Assembly: GCF_046536515.1 (NCBI RefSeq)
Contig: NZ_JAWDMQ010000059.1
Coordinates: 1 to 7,694, forward strand
DNA length: 7,694 nt
DNA from: Caldisphaera sp046536515
Lineage (GTDB): Archaea; Thermoproteota; Thermoprotei_A; Sulfolobales; Acidilobaceae
Direction of reading: 5' to 3'
Made by a program: the position numbers and the translations under genes. Positions within the stretch are counted from its first letter, which is position 1, and each line of letters begins with the position of its first letter. Of the stretch, positions 1 through 5,973 are shown piece after piece. The notes below the pieces were generated by a model. That model saw only the letters and a program-made list of their open reading frames with translations, had not been told where the DNA came from and made no database searches.

Positions 1-25
1 ATCATTGTTTCTTAAATCTAGTAAT

Positions 26-81
26 GCCTTATTTGTGTTTACCCGTGGCGTAACTCATATTTCACTGTTTATAAATAAGGC
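26..81. repeat. 9-bp inverted repeat with 38-bp spacer
   Basis: GCCTTATTT at 26-34 is the exact reverse complement of AAATAAGGC at 73-81. The right arm overlaps the candidate TATA element at 68-77. It could be a paired operator, or chance in A/T-rich DNA. Confidence 0.3.
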
Positions 82-113
82 TTTTACAATGTATCTTTAA
101 AAAATTGCGATGG

Positions 114-132
114 GCTTTAAATATTTTAAAGC
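114..132 (+). promoter_or_regulatory. TATA region of the pilus operon, within an inverted repeat
   Basis: GCTTTAAA (114-121) and TTTAAAGC (125-132) form a perfect 8-bp inverted repeat with a 3-bp centre, and the A/T core is a good archaeal TATA element. Its centre near 123 predicts a transcription start near 149, five bases before the ATPase ATG. This agrees with the lack of a ribosome binding site. The symmetry could also serve a regulator, but TATA elements are often near-palindromic. Confidence 0.5.
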
Positions 133-153
133 TTTGCTTTTTAGTTATAAAAT

Positions 154-1764
154 ATGGAGAAAAATGGGGTAGCCTCATTGGAAATAAATGACAAACAAGA
201 AGAAAACAAGAAAATTAATATATTAGAAGAATACGGTGTTGTAGGCTACCCCAAGGTATTGATAAGGATTTATGAAGATCAAGAAAAAAGAAGACTTTAC
301 GATGTAAAAGAGCCTGCATTAGATGATATTTCATTGAAGGTATATAAAGAATTAATGGATATGGTATTTAAGGATATAGATTTATCAAAAAGGCTCGCAG
401 AGAAAAAGATTTTAGAGGAAGGTATAGATATTTTAATTCCAATAGCTAAGGACTTAGCATCTAAAAAATTAATAAAAGGTTTTCATATAAGGAAAGATGG
501 GAAATTCAATGAGTTACGAAAAAGGATAGACGATATAGCTCTAGTATCATCTTATTACGTTGCAAGGGATTTGATAGGATACGGAAAGATTGAACCGCTC
601 ATAAGGGATCCATATATAGAAGATATATCATGCAATGGCCTTTACATACCTGTATTTGTTTACCACACAAAATACGAATGGCTTACAACAAATGTTGTAT
701 TTAATACTCAAGAAGAGCTCGATTCTATCATAGCTAAGCTTGGTGTTAGAAGCAGTAGAGAGCCTTCTATCGCTACGCCTATAATAGAAGGGCTATTAAA
801 ACCAGAAGGATATAGAGTAAACATAGTTTTAGATACAGTATCTAGAAGGGGGCATAGCTTTACTATAAGAAAGTTCAGGGCAGAGCCTTTTACATTAATA
901 GAACTTATGAGGTCTAAGACCTTAGACCCCTTAGTTGCTGCATTTATTTGGCTTGCAGTAGAGAACAAGCAAGGAATAATATTTTATGGCCCTACTGGCA
1001 GCGGTAAAACAACTTTGCTAAACGCATCAACAACTCTTTTACCTACTGAATATAAAATAGTAACTGTAGAAGATACTCCTGAGGTTTATTTACCATTTCA
1101 TGAAAATTGGGGGGCAATGATGACCAGATTATCAACAGATCCAAGAGTTGAAAACGTAACTTTGCAGTCCCAAATAGAGGCAGCATTAAGACAGAGACCT
1201 GATGTTATAATAGTGGGAGAGATTAGATCTAGAGAAGCGTATGCATTTTTCCAAGCATTAGCAACCGGTCACGGAGGTCTAACAACAGTTCACGCTGAGT
1301 CTGCCGATGTTTTAATTAAGAGACTTATATCCCCCCCGATGAATGTGCCAGCAAGCCTTATATCAGCGGCTAGGCTTTTTGTTAATATTTTAAGAATAGA
1401 AGAAGGGGGTAATGTATTTAGAAAAGTTATGAGAATAGATGAGTCTTGGGGATATAATATTGAAACAAATAGTGTATTGCTAAAAGAGAAAATATTGTGG
1501 GATAGATACAAAAACTCTTGGTATATGAAAGGAACGGAAAGTTATTTATTAAAATCAGTTGCATCTCTCAATTTAATAAGCTATGAGGAAGCATTTGATG
1601 ATCTCAAAAGGAGGGCAACGATATTAAATTGGCTTATGAATAAAAACGCGGATAGCGCAATGCTCAATGAGGTTCTTAGATTATATAGAAGAAACCCAAT
1701 AGATCTATATAACAAGGCTAAAGCAGAAACAGGTGAATTTAACATAGATATAAGAGGTGATTAA
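154..1764 (+). CDS. Type IV pilus assembly / type II secretion ATPase (GspE/FlaI superfamily)
   Basis: Cytoplasmic hexameric ATPase expected to power pilin polymerisation, of the same family as archaeal UpsE, AapE and FlaI and bacterial TadA. All nucleotide-binding motifs are present in the 536-residue product: Walker A GPTGSGKTT at 279-287, Asp box around VEDTPE (305-310), Walker B with D350 and catalytic E356 in VIIVGEI, and a His box TGHGG...TTVHAE (371-381). Residues 1-130 form a charged N-terminal region, 130-240 the N-terminal domain, about 250-430 the ATPase core, and 430-536 a C-terminal extension. The ATG at 154 is chosen because a TATA element about 30 bp upstream would give a 5-nt leader, and no Shine-Dalgarno is visible. 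It is the first gene of the pilus cassette and its end overlaps the next gene. Whether the pilus serves adhesion, aggregation or DNA exchange cannot be read from the ATPase. Confidence 0.95.
   Translation: MEKNGVASLEINDKQEENKKINILEEYGVVGYPKVLIRIYEDQEKRRLYDVKEPALDDISLKVYKELMDMVFKDIDLSKRLAEKKILEEGIDILIPIAKDLASKKLIKGFHIRKDGKFNELRKRIDDIALVSSYYVARDLIGYGKIEPLIRDPYIEDISCNGLYIPVFVYHTKYEWLTTNVVFNTQEELDSIIAKLGVRSSREPSIATPIIEGLLKPEGYRVNIVLDTVSRRGHSFTIRKFRAEPFTLIELMRSKTLDPLVAAFIWLAVENKQGIIFYGPTGSGKTTLLNASTTLLPTEYKIVTVEDTPEVYLPFHENWGAMMTRLSTDPRVENVTLQSQIEAALRQRPDVIIVGEIRSREAYAFFQALATGHGGLTTVHAESADVLIKRLISPPMNVPASLISAARLFVNILRIEEGGNVFRKVMRIDESWGYNIETNSVLLKEKILWDRYKNSWYMKGTESYLLKSVASLNLISYEEAFDDLKRRATILNWLMNKNADSAMLNEVLRLYRRNPIDLYNKAKAETGEFNIDIRGD
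1756..1760 (+). promoter_or_regulatory. Ribosome binding site of first T2SF gene
   Basis: GGTGA inside GAGGTGA, at the 3' end of the ATPase gene. It contains the GTG usually taken as start (1757). Five bases downstream lies an in-frame ATT at 1766 where other genes in this window place their start codon, so this site decides between GTG and ATT. Confidence 0.6.
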
Positions 1765-2692
1765 GATTAAAGCATATAAATATAAAAATATTTTATATAA
1801 AATTTTAATAAACTTAAACAATTTTTTCTATAGATTTTTTAAAAATATAAAGCCTTGCAACCTAATCAAGAAGCTAAACCCTGATATAGATTATATAATT
1901 TTGGGTTCCGGAATAAGTAAAGGATTTAATAATTATTGCAAAAGGGAAGTTGTCTTAATTTTCCTCTTTTTGCCCACATTATTATGGGAAGTAGTTTATA
2001 TTTATTTAGGATTATCAGGGAAATATAATATTGAAAACACTGTAATAATTTCTGTTCTTACAGTTATTTTAGGTTATTTATTATCTGTTGGTTTAAGTAT
2101 TATGATCCCTTCTTTCAAGTATTCATCAAGAAAAGATGATTTGGAAGCCAAATTTCATATATTTGCCTCAACTTTAACTTCTTTACTTGCAGGAGGCGAA
2201 GGTCTTTCCGAAGCTTTGTTGACCTTCGTTAATAAATATTCTGAAGAACTAAAAGAATTTAATGCTGAAATGAATTATATAAAGACTTACATAACTTTAA
2301 ATGAAGATCCCAATAAAATATTAGAAGGCCTATCTAAAATAACCCCTTCACCAAGCCTTAAGATTTTGGCCCAATCCCTTGCAAGAGGATCTGTTGCCGG
2401 AGCTGATTTGGTCCAGATAGCTCAAGATTCTATATCTTCATACCTAAATTATTATTATTCTTTAGTTGAAAGAATATCATCATCTATTGGAACTCTATTA
2501 GAATCGTTTTTAGTTGTGGGAATTGTTGGTCCGGTATTAATAGGTGTTATGGGAATGCTATTTACTGTATATCCTGTTACTACCATAAGCTTCACATCTT
2601 TAATCATACTTGTTATATTCATTCTAATACCTATAGTATCTTTAATTACAGCAGTTTTAGCAGACAATCAAACATCTAAATTAAAGCTTTAG
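1757..2692 (+). CDS. Pilus platform protein, first half (T2SF/GspF domain, TadB/TadC-like)
   Basis: Polytopic membrane protein expected to form half of the pilus assembly platform that docks the ATPase. Of 311 residues, 1-60 are a Lys/Asn/Tyr-rich cytoplasmic lead. Hydrophobic segments lie near 64-85 and 95-117, then a cytoplasmic T2SF-type helical domain at about 130-245 (with LAGGEGLSEAL and the SLARGSVAGADL region), then hydrophobic segments near 248-270 and 277-300. Single archaeal F/J proteins (FlaJ, UpsF) are about 500 residues with two such domains; this protein has one. The called start is a GTG at 1757 that overlaps the ATPase gene by 8 bp, but that GTG lies inside the GAGGTGA ribosome binding site. 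The geometry used by neighbouring genes would put initiation at ATT 1766, so the true start is uncertain. Function is assigned from topology and position. Confidence 0.88.
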   Translation: MIKIKAYKYKNILYKILINLNNFFYRFFKNIKPCNLIKKLNPDIDYIILGSGISKGFNNYCKREVVLIFLFLPTLLWEVVYIYLGLSGKYNIENTVIISVLTVILGYLLSVGLSIMIPSFKYSSRKDDLEAKFHIFASTLTSLLAGGEGLSEALLTFVNKYSEELKEFNAEMNYIKTYITLNEDPNKILEGLSKITPSPSLKILAQSLARGSVAGADLVQIAQDSISSYLNYYYSLVERISSSIGTLLESFLVVGIVGPVLIGVMGMLFTVYPVTTISFTSLIILVIFILIPIVSLITAVLADNQTSKLKL

Positions 2693-2696
2693 GTGG
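2692..2696 (+). promoter_or_regulatory. Ribosome binding site of second T2SF gene
   Basis: GGTGG overlapping the last base of the upstream TAG stop, with five bases before ATG 2702. It argues against initiation at GTG 2693, which lies within it, and suggests translational coupling. Confidence 0.7.
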
Positions 2697-2701
2697 GAAG
2701 A

Positions 2702-3607
2702 ATGAGAAGAATTGGCCCTCCGAGGCCTTTAAAATACGTTGCCTTTGTGCCGGTATCCGGGATTTCATCTTTATTAATTTTCTATTATATATTTAAAAAA
2801 TTATTCCCCACGCAATTTCCTGTGTTTACAAGTTTTTCAAATATACCCGTTCCATCAAACATAATAACTATAATCTATGTTGATTTATTTCTTGTCTTTT
2901 TAATGTTACCATATGCAATATATTCAAGAAAGTACAGTAATTACATGCTAGAATTAAAGAGACAGGCCAGATCGTTTTTAGAAATTTATCCAAGCGTAGC
3001 AGCTTCATTACCCTCAGTTTCTCAGGCTATATTAGCTTCAGTTGATTTAGTTGACCCTCCTTTAAAGGATTATTTAGCTGCTTTTGCATATCTATATAAA
3101 ATGACAGGAGATCTAGAAGGATCTTTTTTGAAAATCTTTTCTTCCTCACCAAGAGATGTAAGGCTTTTATTAACATCTATATTAACAACTGCTAGAAGTG
3201 GGGGTAGGGCCAGCGATATTTTAAATGTAACGAGTAGGTATGCTGCTGAACTGCAAAGAATGGAATTTTATTTGAAAAACAGATTGCAATCGTATTCATC
3301 AGTTATAATTTTAGGTATAGCTGTTTACGGTTTTGCAGTAGGTATGACTATAGTTATGCTTGAGGTATTGAAGAAAAATGCAACATTTGGATTAACAGGA
3401 GTTATGACAACAAGTATAAATATACCTGGTATTTTAGGAATTTTTTTCTATTCGCTCTTAATAGTTTCTGCTACATCTGGTTACATCATAGCAAAGGTTA
3501 TATCAGATTTTGCCCCAAGAACTAGCGAATATTTCATTTATTTAATATTAATAGGAACCTTTTCTATGACTATTGCTTTGAGTTTGGCATCACGTGTAGT
3601 GATTTGA
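2702..3607 (+). CDS. Pilus platform protein, second half (T2SF/GspF domain, TadB/TadC-like)
   Basis: Second half-size T2SF membrane protein, expected to pair with the preceding one as the platform. Numbered from an upstream in-frame GTG at 2693 (304 residues), hydrophobic segments fall near 14-35 and 57-78. The cytoplasmic T2SF domain spans about 90-200, with TTARSGGRASDIL at 165-177 as the recognisable core. Further hydrophobic segments lie near 201-224, 245-270 and 280-300. I prefer the ATG at 2702 (301 residues), because GGTGG at 2692-2696 is a ribosome binding site with 5-nt spacing and the GTG at 2693 is part of it. The stop of the upstream gene at 2690-2692 overlaps this site, so the two genes are probably translationally coupled. 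Sequence similarity between the two T2SF proteins is low by eye, so a recent tandem duplication is unlikely. Confidence 0.9.
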   Translation: MRRIGPPRPLKYVAFVPVSGISSLLIFYYIFKKLFPTQFPVFTSFSNIPVPSNIITIIYVDLFLVFLMLPYAIYSRKYSNYMLELKRQARSFLEIYPSVAASLPSVSQAILASVDLVDPPLKDYLAAFAYLYKMTGDLEGSFLKIFSSSPRDVRLLLTSILTTARSGGRASDILNVTSRYAAELQRMEFYLKNRLQSYSSVIILGIAVYGFAVGMTIVMLEVLKKNATFGLTGVMTTSINIPGILGIFFYSLLIVSATSGYIIAKVISDFAPRTSEYFIYLILIGTFSMTIALSLASRVVI

Positions 3608-3620
3608 ATTTAAGGTTATA

Positions 3621-3631
3621 CATTAATAAAC
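3621..3631 (+). promoter_or_regulatory. Candidate internal promoter for the two pilin genes
   Basis: The 55-bp gap between the second T2SF gene and the first pilin contains CATTAATAAAC. Its centre near 3627 would give a transcription start near 3653, ten bases before the ATG at 3663. It is the only real gap in the cassette, and pilins commonly need higher expression than assembly proteins. The TATA match is modest. Confidence 0.35.
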
Positions 3632-3662
3632 TTTGAATAAAAAATAAAAAATGGGTTAAACG

Positions 3663-4103
3663 ATGATAAATAAAAGGGCTGTTAGCAATATAGTCGCAGA
3701 AATAATGATGATATTAATAACTTTAGCTGTCGGATTTACATTAATAGTTTATTTATCATCTGCTGCAGGAGGTTTTGTTAGCTTAACGAATAGCAACAGT
3801 AATCAAGCGCAACTTGCATTGCAGCAATATATAGTTCCGATGGGTTCTTATATAAGTAATGGTAATTTATACTTTATATTTAACAGCGGTCCCCTAGGAG
3901 TCCAAATTAATGGCGTTTATATTAATAGCACCATAGTTAATACTTGTTCTATTTTATTTAATAAAACGTCTTATAGCTTATCTCATTACATACCTCCAGA
4001 TGCAGTTGCCGTTATCAAATGTACAAATGTTAAACCGGTTGCTTCATTAGTTACGGTATCTTATAACGGAGGAGAGGTATATGCAATGGCAAGTCCATCA
4101 TAA
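3663..4103 (+). CDS. Type IV pilin-like protein, probable major pilin
   Basis: Small secreted filament subunit of 146 residues. It starts with a class III (PibD/archaeal prepilin peptidase type) signal: a short basic leader MINKRA, likely cut after A6, then the hydrophobic helix VSNIVAEIMM and onward to about residue 35, with a Glu at mature position 7. The remaining 110 residues are Ser/Asn-rich beta-type sequence, with sequons at N88 (NST) and N100 (NKT) and cysteines at 95 and 120 that could form a disulfide. After membrane extraction the helix would pack in the pilus core and the C-terminal domain would face outside. A weak candidate TATA box lies in the 55-bp gap before it, and no clear Shine-Dalgarno is visible. 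Naming it the major subunit is inferred from its small size and first position; it could equally be a minor pilin. Confidence 0.85.
   Translation: MINKRAVSNIVAEIMMILITLAVGFTLIVYLSSAAGGFVSLTNSNSNQAQLALQQYIVPMGSYISNGNLYFIFNSGPLGVQINGVYINSTIVNTCSILFNKTSYSLSHYIPPDAVAVIKCTNVKPVASLVTVSYNGGEVYAMASPS
4068..4074 (+). promoter_or_regulatory. Ribosome binding site of the large pilin
   Basis: GGAGGAG inside the end of the first pilin gene, six bases before ATG 4081. It supports that start although it creates a 23-bp gene overlap. Confidence 0.6.
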
Positions 4104-4983
4104 AAAGTCCCAGTCAGCAATAGTTGGAACCATAATATTTATTATAGCTGCATTTATTATAGCTGGAGTTATGCTAAGTCTTATAAATTACAATCAAGAT
4201 GTTTTAACTACTCAAAAGAATTCTATACAGGTACAGCAAATGGCAAGCTTGATGGAAAAAGACATACTTGCTTATTATAATTATACAAATAATAAAATTT
4301 ATATAAATGTTTCAAGTATGGCTTATCCTTACAGCTATTATATATCAGGTATTTCCATTATATTAAAAAATGGTAGCTATATAACTTTTGATCAATATAG
4401 CAGGGTAAGCAATATTTTAAATGTAATAGTAAAATATGCAAATGGAAATCAAAAAAATTATAATTATTTGCCTGTTTCGATGAATCCAAATAGTTCTGCA
4501 TTAATAATAATTAATAATATAAATAGTAACCCTTTGGGGATCTCTATAAGTGTTGTTAATGGCAAATCTATTGCGGTTATACCAGTGGAAAACTTACAGC
4601 AATTAATTTCATCATTAATTGCAAGAGGCGTTGTTAATGTTGTGCCTCCAACTAAAGTAGTTTATAATAAATACTTTAATGTTACTTTTAGCATAATTAA
4701 TATAATAGGGTATCAAGGTAGTCCATCTTCAAATTCTAATTGGAGTGTTTCAATGTACTATCAAACTAAAACAGGTTATATTAGTATTACAAATTCTAGT
4801 ACTTTTAGTGCCTCTAATATTAAATTTTCTAATGTCCCTTCAGGTTATTATTATTACTATAACGTTTCTAACATTATATTAAGTAAGAAAAATTTGATTT
4901 GTTATCCGAATCCACCTAGTGGAATAATATTGGTTAACCAAAATACTTTTGTAAATATAACTTATAATTGCTATTTTGGTTAA
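4081..4983 (+). CDS. Large type IV pilin-like protein, possible minor pilin or adhesin subunit
   Basis: A 300-residue secreted protein beginning with a prepilin-type leader MQWQVHHKKS, likely cut after S10, followed by QSAIVGTIIF and a hydrophobic helix to about residue 36. The ectodomain is about twice the size of the preceding pilin and rich in Asn, Ser and Tyr, with a run of five Tyr near 256-260. N-X-S/T sequons are at N67, N76, N97, N137, N200, N220, N238, N261 and N292. The only cysteines, C274 and C297, lie near the C-terminus and may pair. From about residue 187 a second domain starts after VVPPTKVVYN. The gene overlaps the upstream pilin by 23 bp in another frame, with GGAGGAG at 4068-4074 as ribosome binding site six bases before the ATG. 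A tip or adhesin role is inferred from size and glycosylation potential only. Confidence 0.82.
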   Translation: MQWQVHHKKSQSAIVGTIIFIIAAFIIAGVMLSLINYNQDVLTTQKNSIQVQQMASLMEKDILAYYNYTNNKIYINVSSMAYPYSYYISGISIILKNGSYITFDQYSRVSNILNVIVKYANGNQKNYNYLPVSMNPNSSALIIINNINSNPLGISISVVNGKSIAVIPVENLQQLISSLIARGVVNVVPPTKVVYNKYFNVTFSIINIIGYQGSPSSNSNWSVSMYYQTKTGYISITNSSTFSASNIKFSNVPSGYYYYYNVSNIILSKKNLICYPNPPSGIILVNQNTFVNITYNCYFG

Positions 4984-5411
4984 GCATTTTTCTGCTCAAC
5001 AGCCCCAATTTCAATAAGCTTTTTCCTAATTTCATTTGGTATTTCCATAGCTTTATTATTTATCTCATCATACACCACTGCAACAATTTTACATATAGCA
5101 GAAATTTGTTTGCTCGTTTCATTATAAATTTCATATGTATACCTTATGCTACTTTTTCCCAAAACTATTTCAACTATGTTAACAGAGTAAAGATCCCCAG
5201 GCCTTAAAGAGTTTTTATAATCGCATTCAGCATGTACTCTTGGCATCAATAGTCTTTTCCCTACTTCCCCTCTTTGTGAAATATTTAATGATGCAAAGAA
5301 ATCTTCTTCAGCCCTTTCACATACCCTAAAGAAATTAGAAAAATGCATCATTATTGCAGCATCTGTTTCGCTCCAATAAACCCTATATTTTGCTGAAAAT
5401 ATTGGCTCCAA
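4980..5411 (-). CDS. 4HBT-family hotdog acyl-CoA thioesterase (YbgC-like)
   Basis: Cytoplasmic hotdog-fold protein expected to hydrolyse an acyl-CoA thioester; substrate unknown. The N-terminal signature YRVYWSETDAAIMMHFSNFF matches the 4HBT active-site loop, with the Asp of ETDA as the catalytic residue. It is followed by the long hotdog helix (RVCERAEEDFF) and by DYKNSLRPGD, the GKSSIRYTYEIYN strand and a terminal EIPNEIRKKL, all usual for the family. I prefer the TTG at 5411 (143 residues), because GGTGG at 5421-5417 lies five bases upstream. An in-frame TTG at 5423 would give 147 residues but has no ribosome binding site. Its stop codon overlaps the stop of the convergent pilin gene. It is transcribed away from the Sm gene and shows no functional link to the pilus, so it is probably a housekeeping or lipid-turnover enzyme. 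Confidence 0.88.
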   Translation of the reverse strand: MEPIFSAKYRVYWSETDAAIMMHFSNFFRVCERAEEDFFASLNISQRGEVGKRLLMPRVHAECDYKNSLRPGDLYSVNIVEIVLGKSSIRYTYEIYNETSKQISAICKIVAVVYDEINNKAMEIPNEIRKKLIEIGAVEQKNA

Positions 5412-5416
5412 GTTTA

Positions 5417-5421
5417 CCACC
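5417..5421 (-). promoter_or_regulatory. Ribosome binding site of the thioesterase
   Basis: On the minus strand GGTGG is followed by five bases and then TTG at 5411. This favours TTG 5411 over the upstream in-frame TTG at 5423, which lies before the site. Confidence 0.6.
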
Positions 5422-5423
5422 AA

Positions 5424-5502
5424 TATTGAAAATAATTAAGGGAATTAAAAGTTTTCTTTTAGATAGAAAAACCTAATATTTAGAGAAATACAGAAAAAGA
5501 TA
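5424..5502. promoter_or_regulatory. Divergent promoter region between thioesterase and Sm gene
   Basis: A/T-rich intergenic DNA serving both directions. AATTAAAAG at 5443-5451 (CTTTTAATT on the minus strand) predicts a minus-strand start near 5421, close to the thioesterase ribosome binding site. For the Sm gene either this element or TAATATTTA at 5474-5482, preceded by an A-rich BRE-like stretch, could serve. Assignments are by eye. Confidence 0.4.
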
Positions 5503-5507
5503 GGTGT
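5503..5507 (+). promoter_or_regulatory. Ribosome binding site of the Sm gene
   Basis: GGTGT with exactly five bases before ATG 5513, the same spacing as for the second T2SF gene and the thioesterase. Confidence 0.6.
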
Positions 5508-5512
5508 AATAA

Positions 5513-5959
5513 ATGTCAGCGTCGCCAGAGCCAGCAAGAAGATTTGTTTCGCGTTTGAATTCATTGCTAGATAGAAGCGTTACTATAAAGTTAACTAATG
5601 GTAGATATTATACAGGAAAGCTAACAGGGTATGACCCTACAACTTATAGTGTTATGCTGGAATCAGCTAAAGATAATGAAGGTAATTTATGGCCTGTTTC
5701 AATAATTTATGGAGGAAATATAAGCGAAATTTTAATTGGAGAAAGCGAGATATTTAATGCAAAAGAGTTTTCAGAGTTTCTAATTAGGTTTGGCAATATT
5801 GAAAAGCATTTAATAAAAGTTTATGATGATATAAACGTTGTTGAGGTGGGAAAAAACATAAAGGTTTCTAAAGATGGTGTAGAAGGTTCGGGTCCTTTAG
5901 CTCAAAAAATTTATAGTATATTTAGGGAGTATTTGAGGACGAAGGGAATCAATCAATAA
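5513..5959 (+). CDS. Sm-like archaeal protein with C-terminal extension domain (SmAP3 type)
   Basis: RNA-associated Sm/LSm-fold ring protein. Of 148 residues, about 10-75 form the Sm domain: an N-terminal helix (ARRFVSRLNSLL), Sm1 strands (SVTIKLTNGRYYTGKLTGYDP) split over residues 22-42 onward to ESA 50-52, and an Sm2 segment SIIYGGNISEILI at 63-75. Residues 76-148 form an added alpha/beta domain, the architecture known for Pyrobaculum SmAP3, and nearly twice the length of simple SmAP1/2 proteins. The Arg of the usual Sm2 RG motif is Gly67, and the Asn of the Sm1 MNL motif is absent, so canonical uridine binding is doubtful. The ATG is supported by GGTGT at 5503-5507 with 5-nt spacing. It lies 14 bp before tgtA and is probably co-transcribed with it. 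Confidence 0.9.
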   Translation: MSASPEPARRFVSRLNSLLDRSVTIKLTNGRYYTGKLTGYDPTTYSVMLESAKDNEGNLWPVSIIYGGNISEILIGESEIFNAKEFSEFLIRFGNIEKHLIKVYDDINVVEVGKNIKVSKDGVEGSGPLAQKIYSIFREYLRTKGINQ

Positions 5960-5960
5960 C

Positions 5961-5965
5961 GGTGT
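5961..5965 (+). promoter_or_regulatory. Ribosome binding site of tgtA
   Basis: GGTGT in the 14-bp gap after the Sm gene, eight bases before ATG 5974. The spacing is longer than elsewhere in the window, but no other start codon lies between. Confidence 0.5.
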
Positions 5966-5973
5966 TTTAATTA

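Larger units (their letters stand above)
1..153. other. Upstream intergenic region
   Basis: No reading frame or RNA gene is recognisable. It holds the pilus promoter at its right end. A second A/T element TTTATAAATA (68-77) could act as a TATA box in either direction, and a minus-strand ATG at 5-3 leaves room for a divergent gene to the left, but neither is proven. An inverted repeat GCCTTATTT (26-34) / AAATAAGGC (73-81) is present. Confidence 0.4.

Noticed and set aside
708..968. Minus-strand open frame of 86 codons within the ATPase gene
   Set aside because: Shadow of the well-supported plus-strand ATPase; no domain or start signal.
1290..1511. Minus-strand open frame of 73 codons within the ATPase gene
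   Set aside because: Shadow frame across the ATPase His-box region.
2455..2667. Minus-strand open frame of 70 codons in the first T2SF gene
   Set aside because: Shadow of membrane-segment codons; low-complexity translation.
1757..3607. The two T2SF genes as fragments of one frameshifted F/J gene
   Set aside because: Each has its own ribosome binding site, a complete membrane topology and a proper stop, so two intact genes are the simpler reading.
4968..5207. Plus-strand open frame of 79 codons opposite the thioesterase
   Set aside because: It is antisense to a clear 4HBT gene, and its hydrophobic, Phe/Ile-rich sequence is the complement of that gene.
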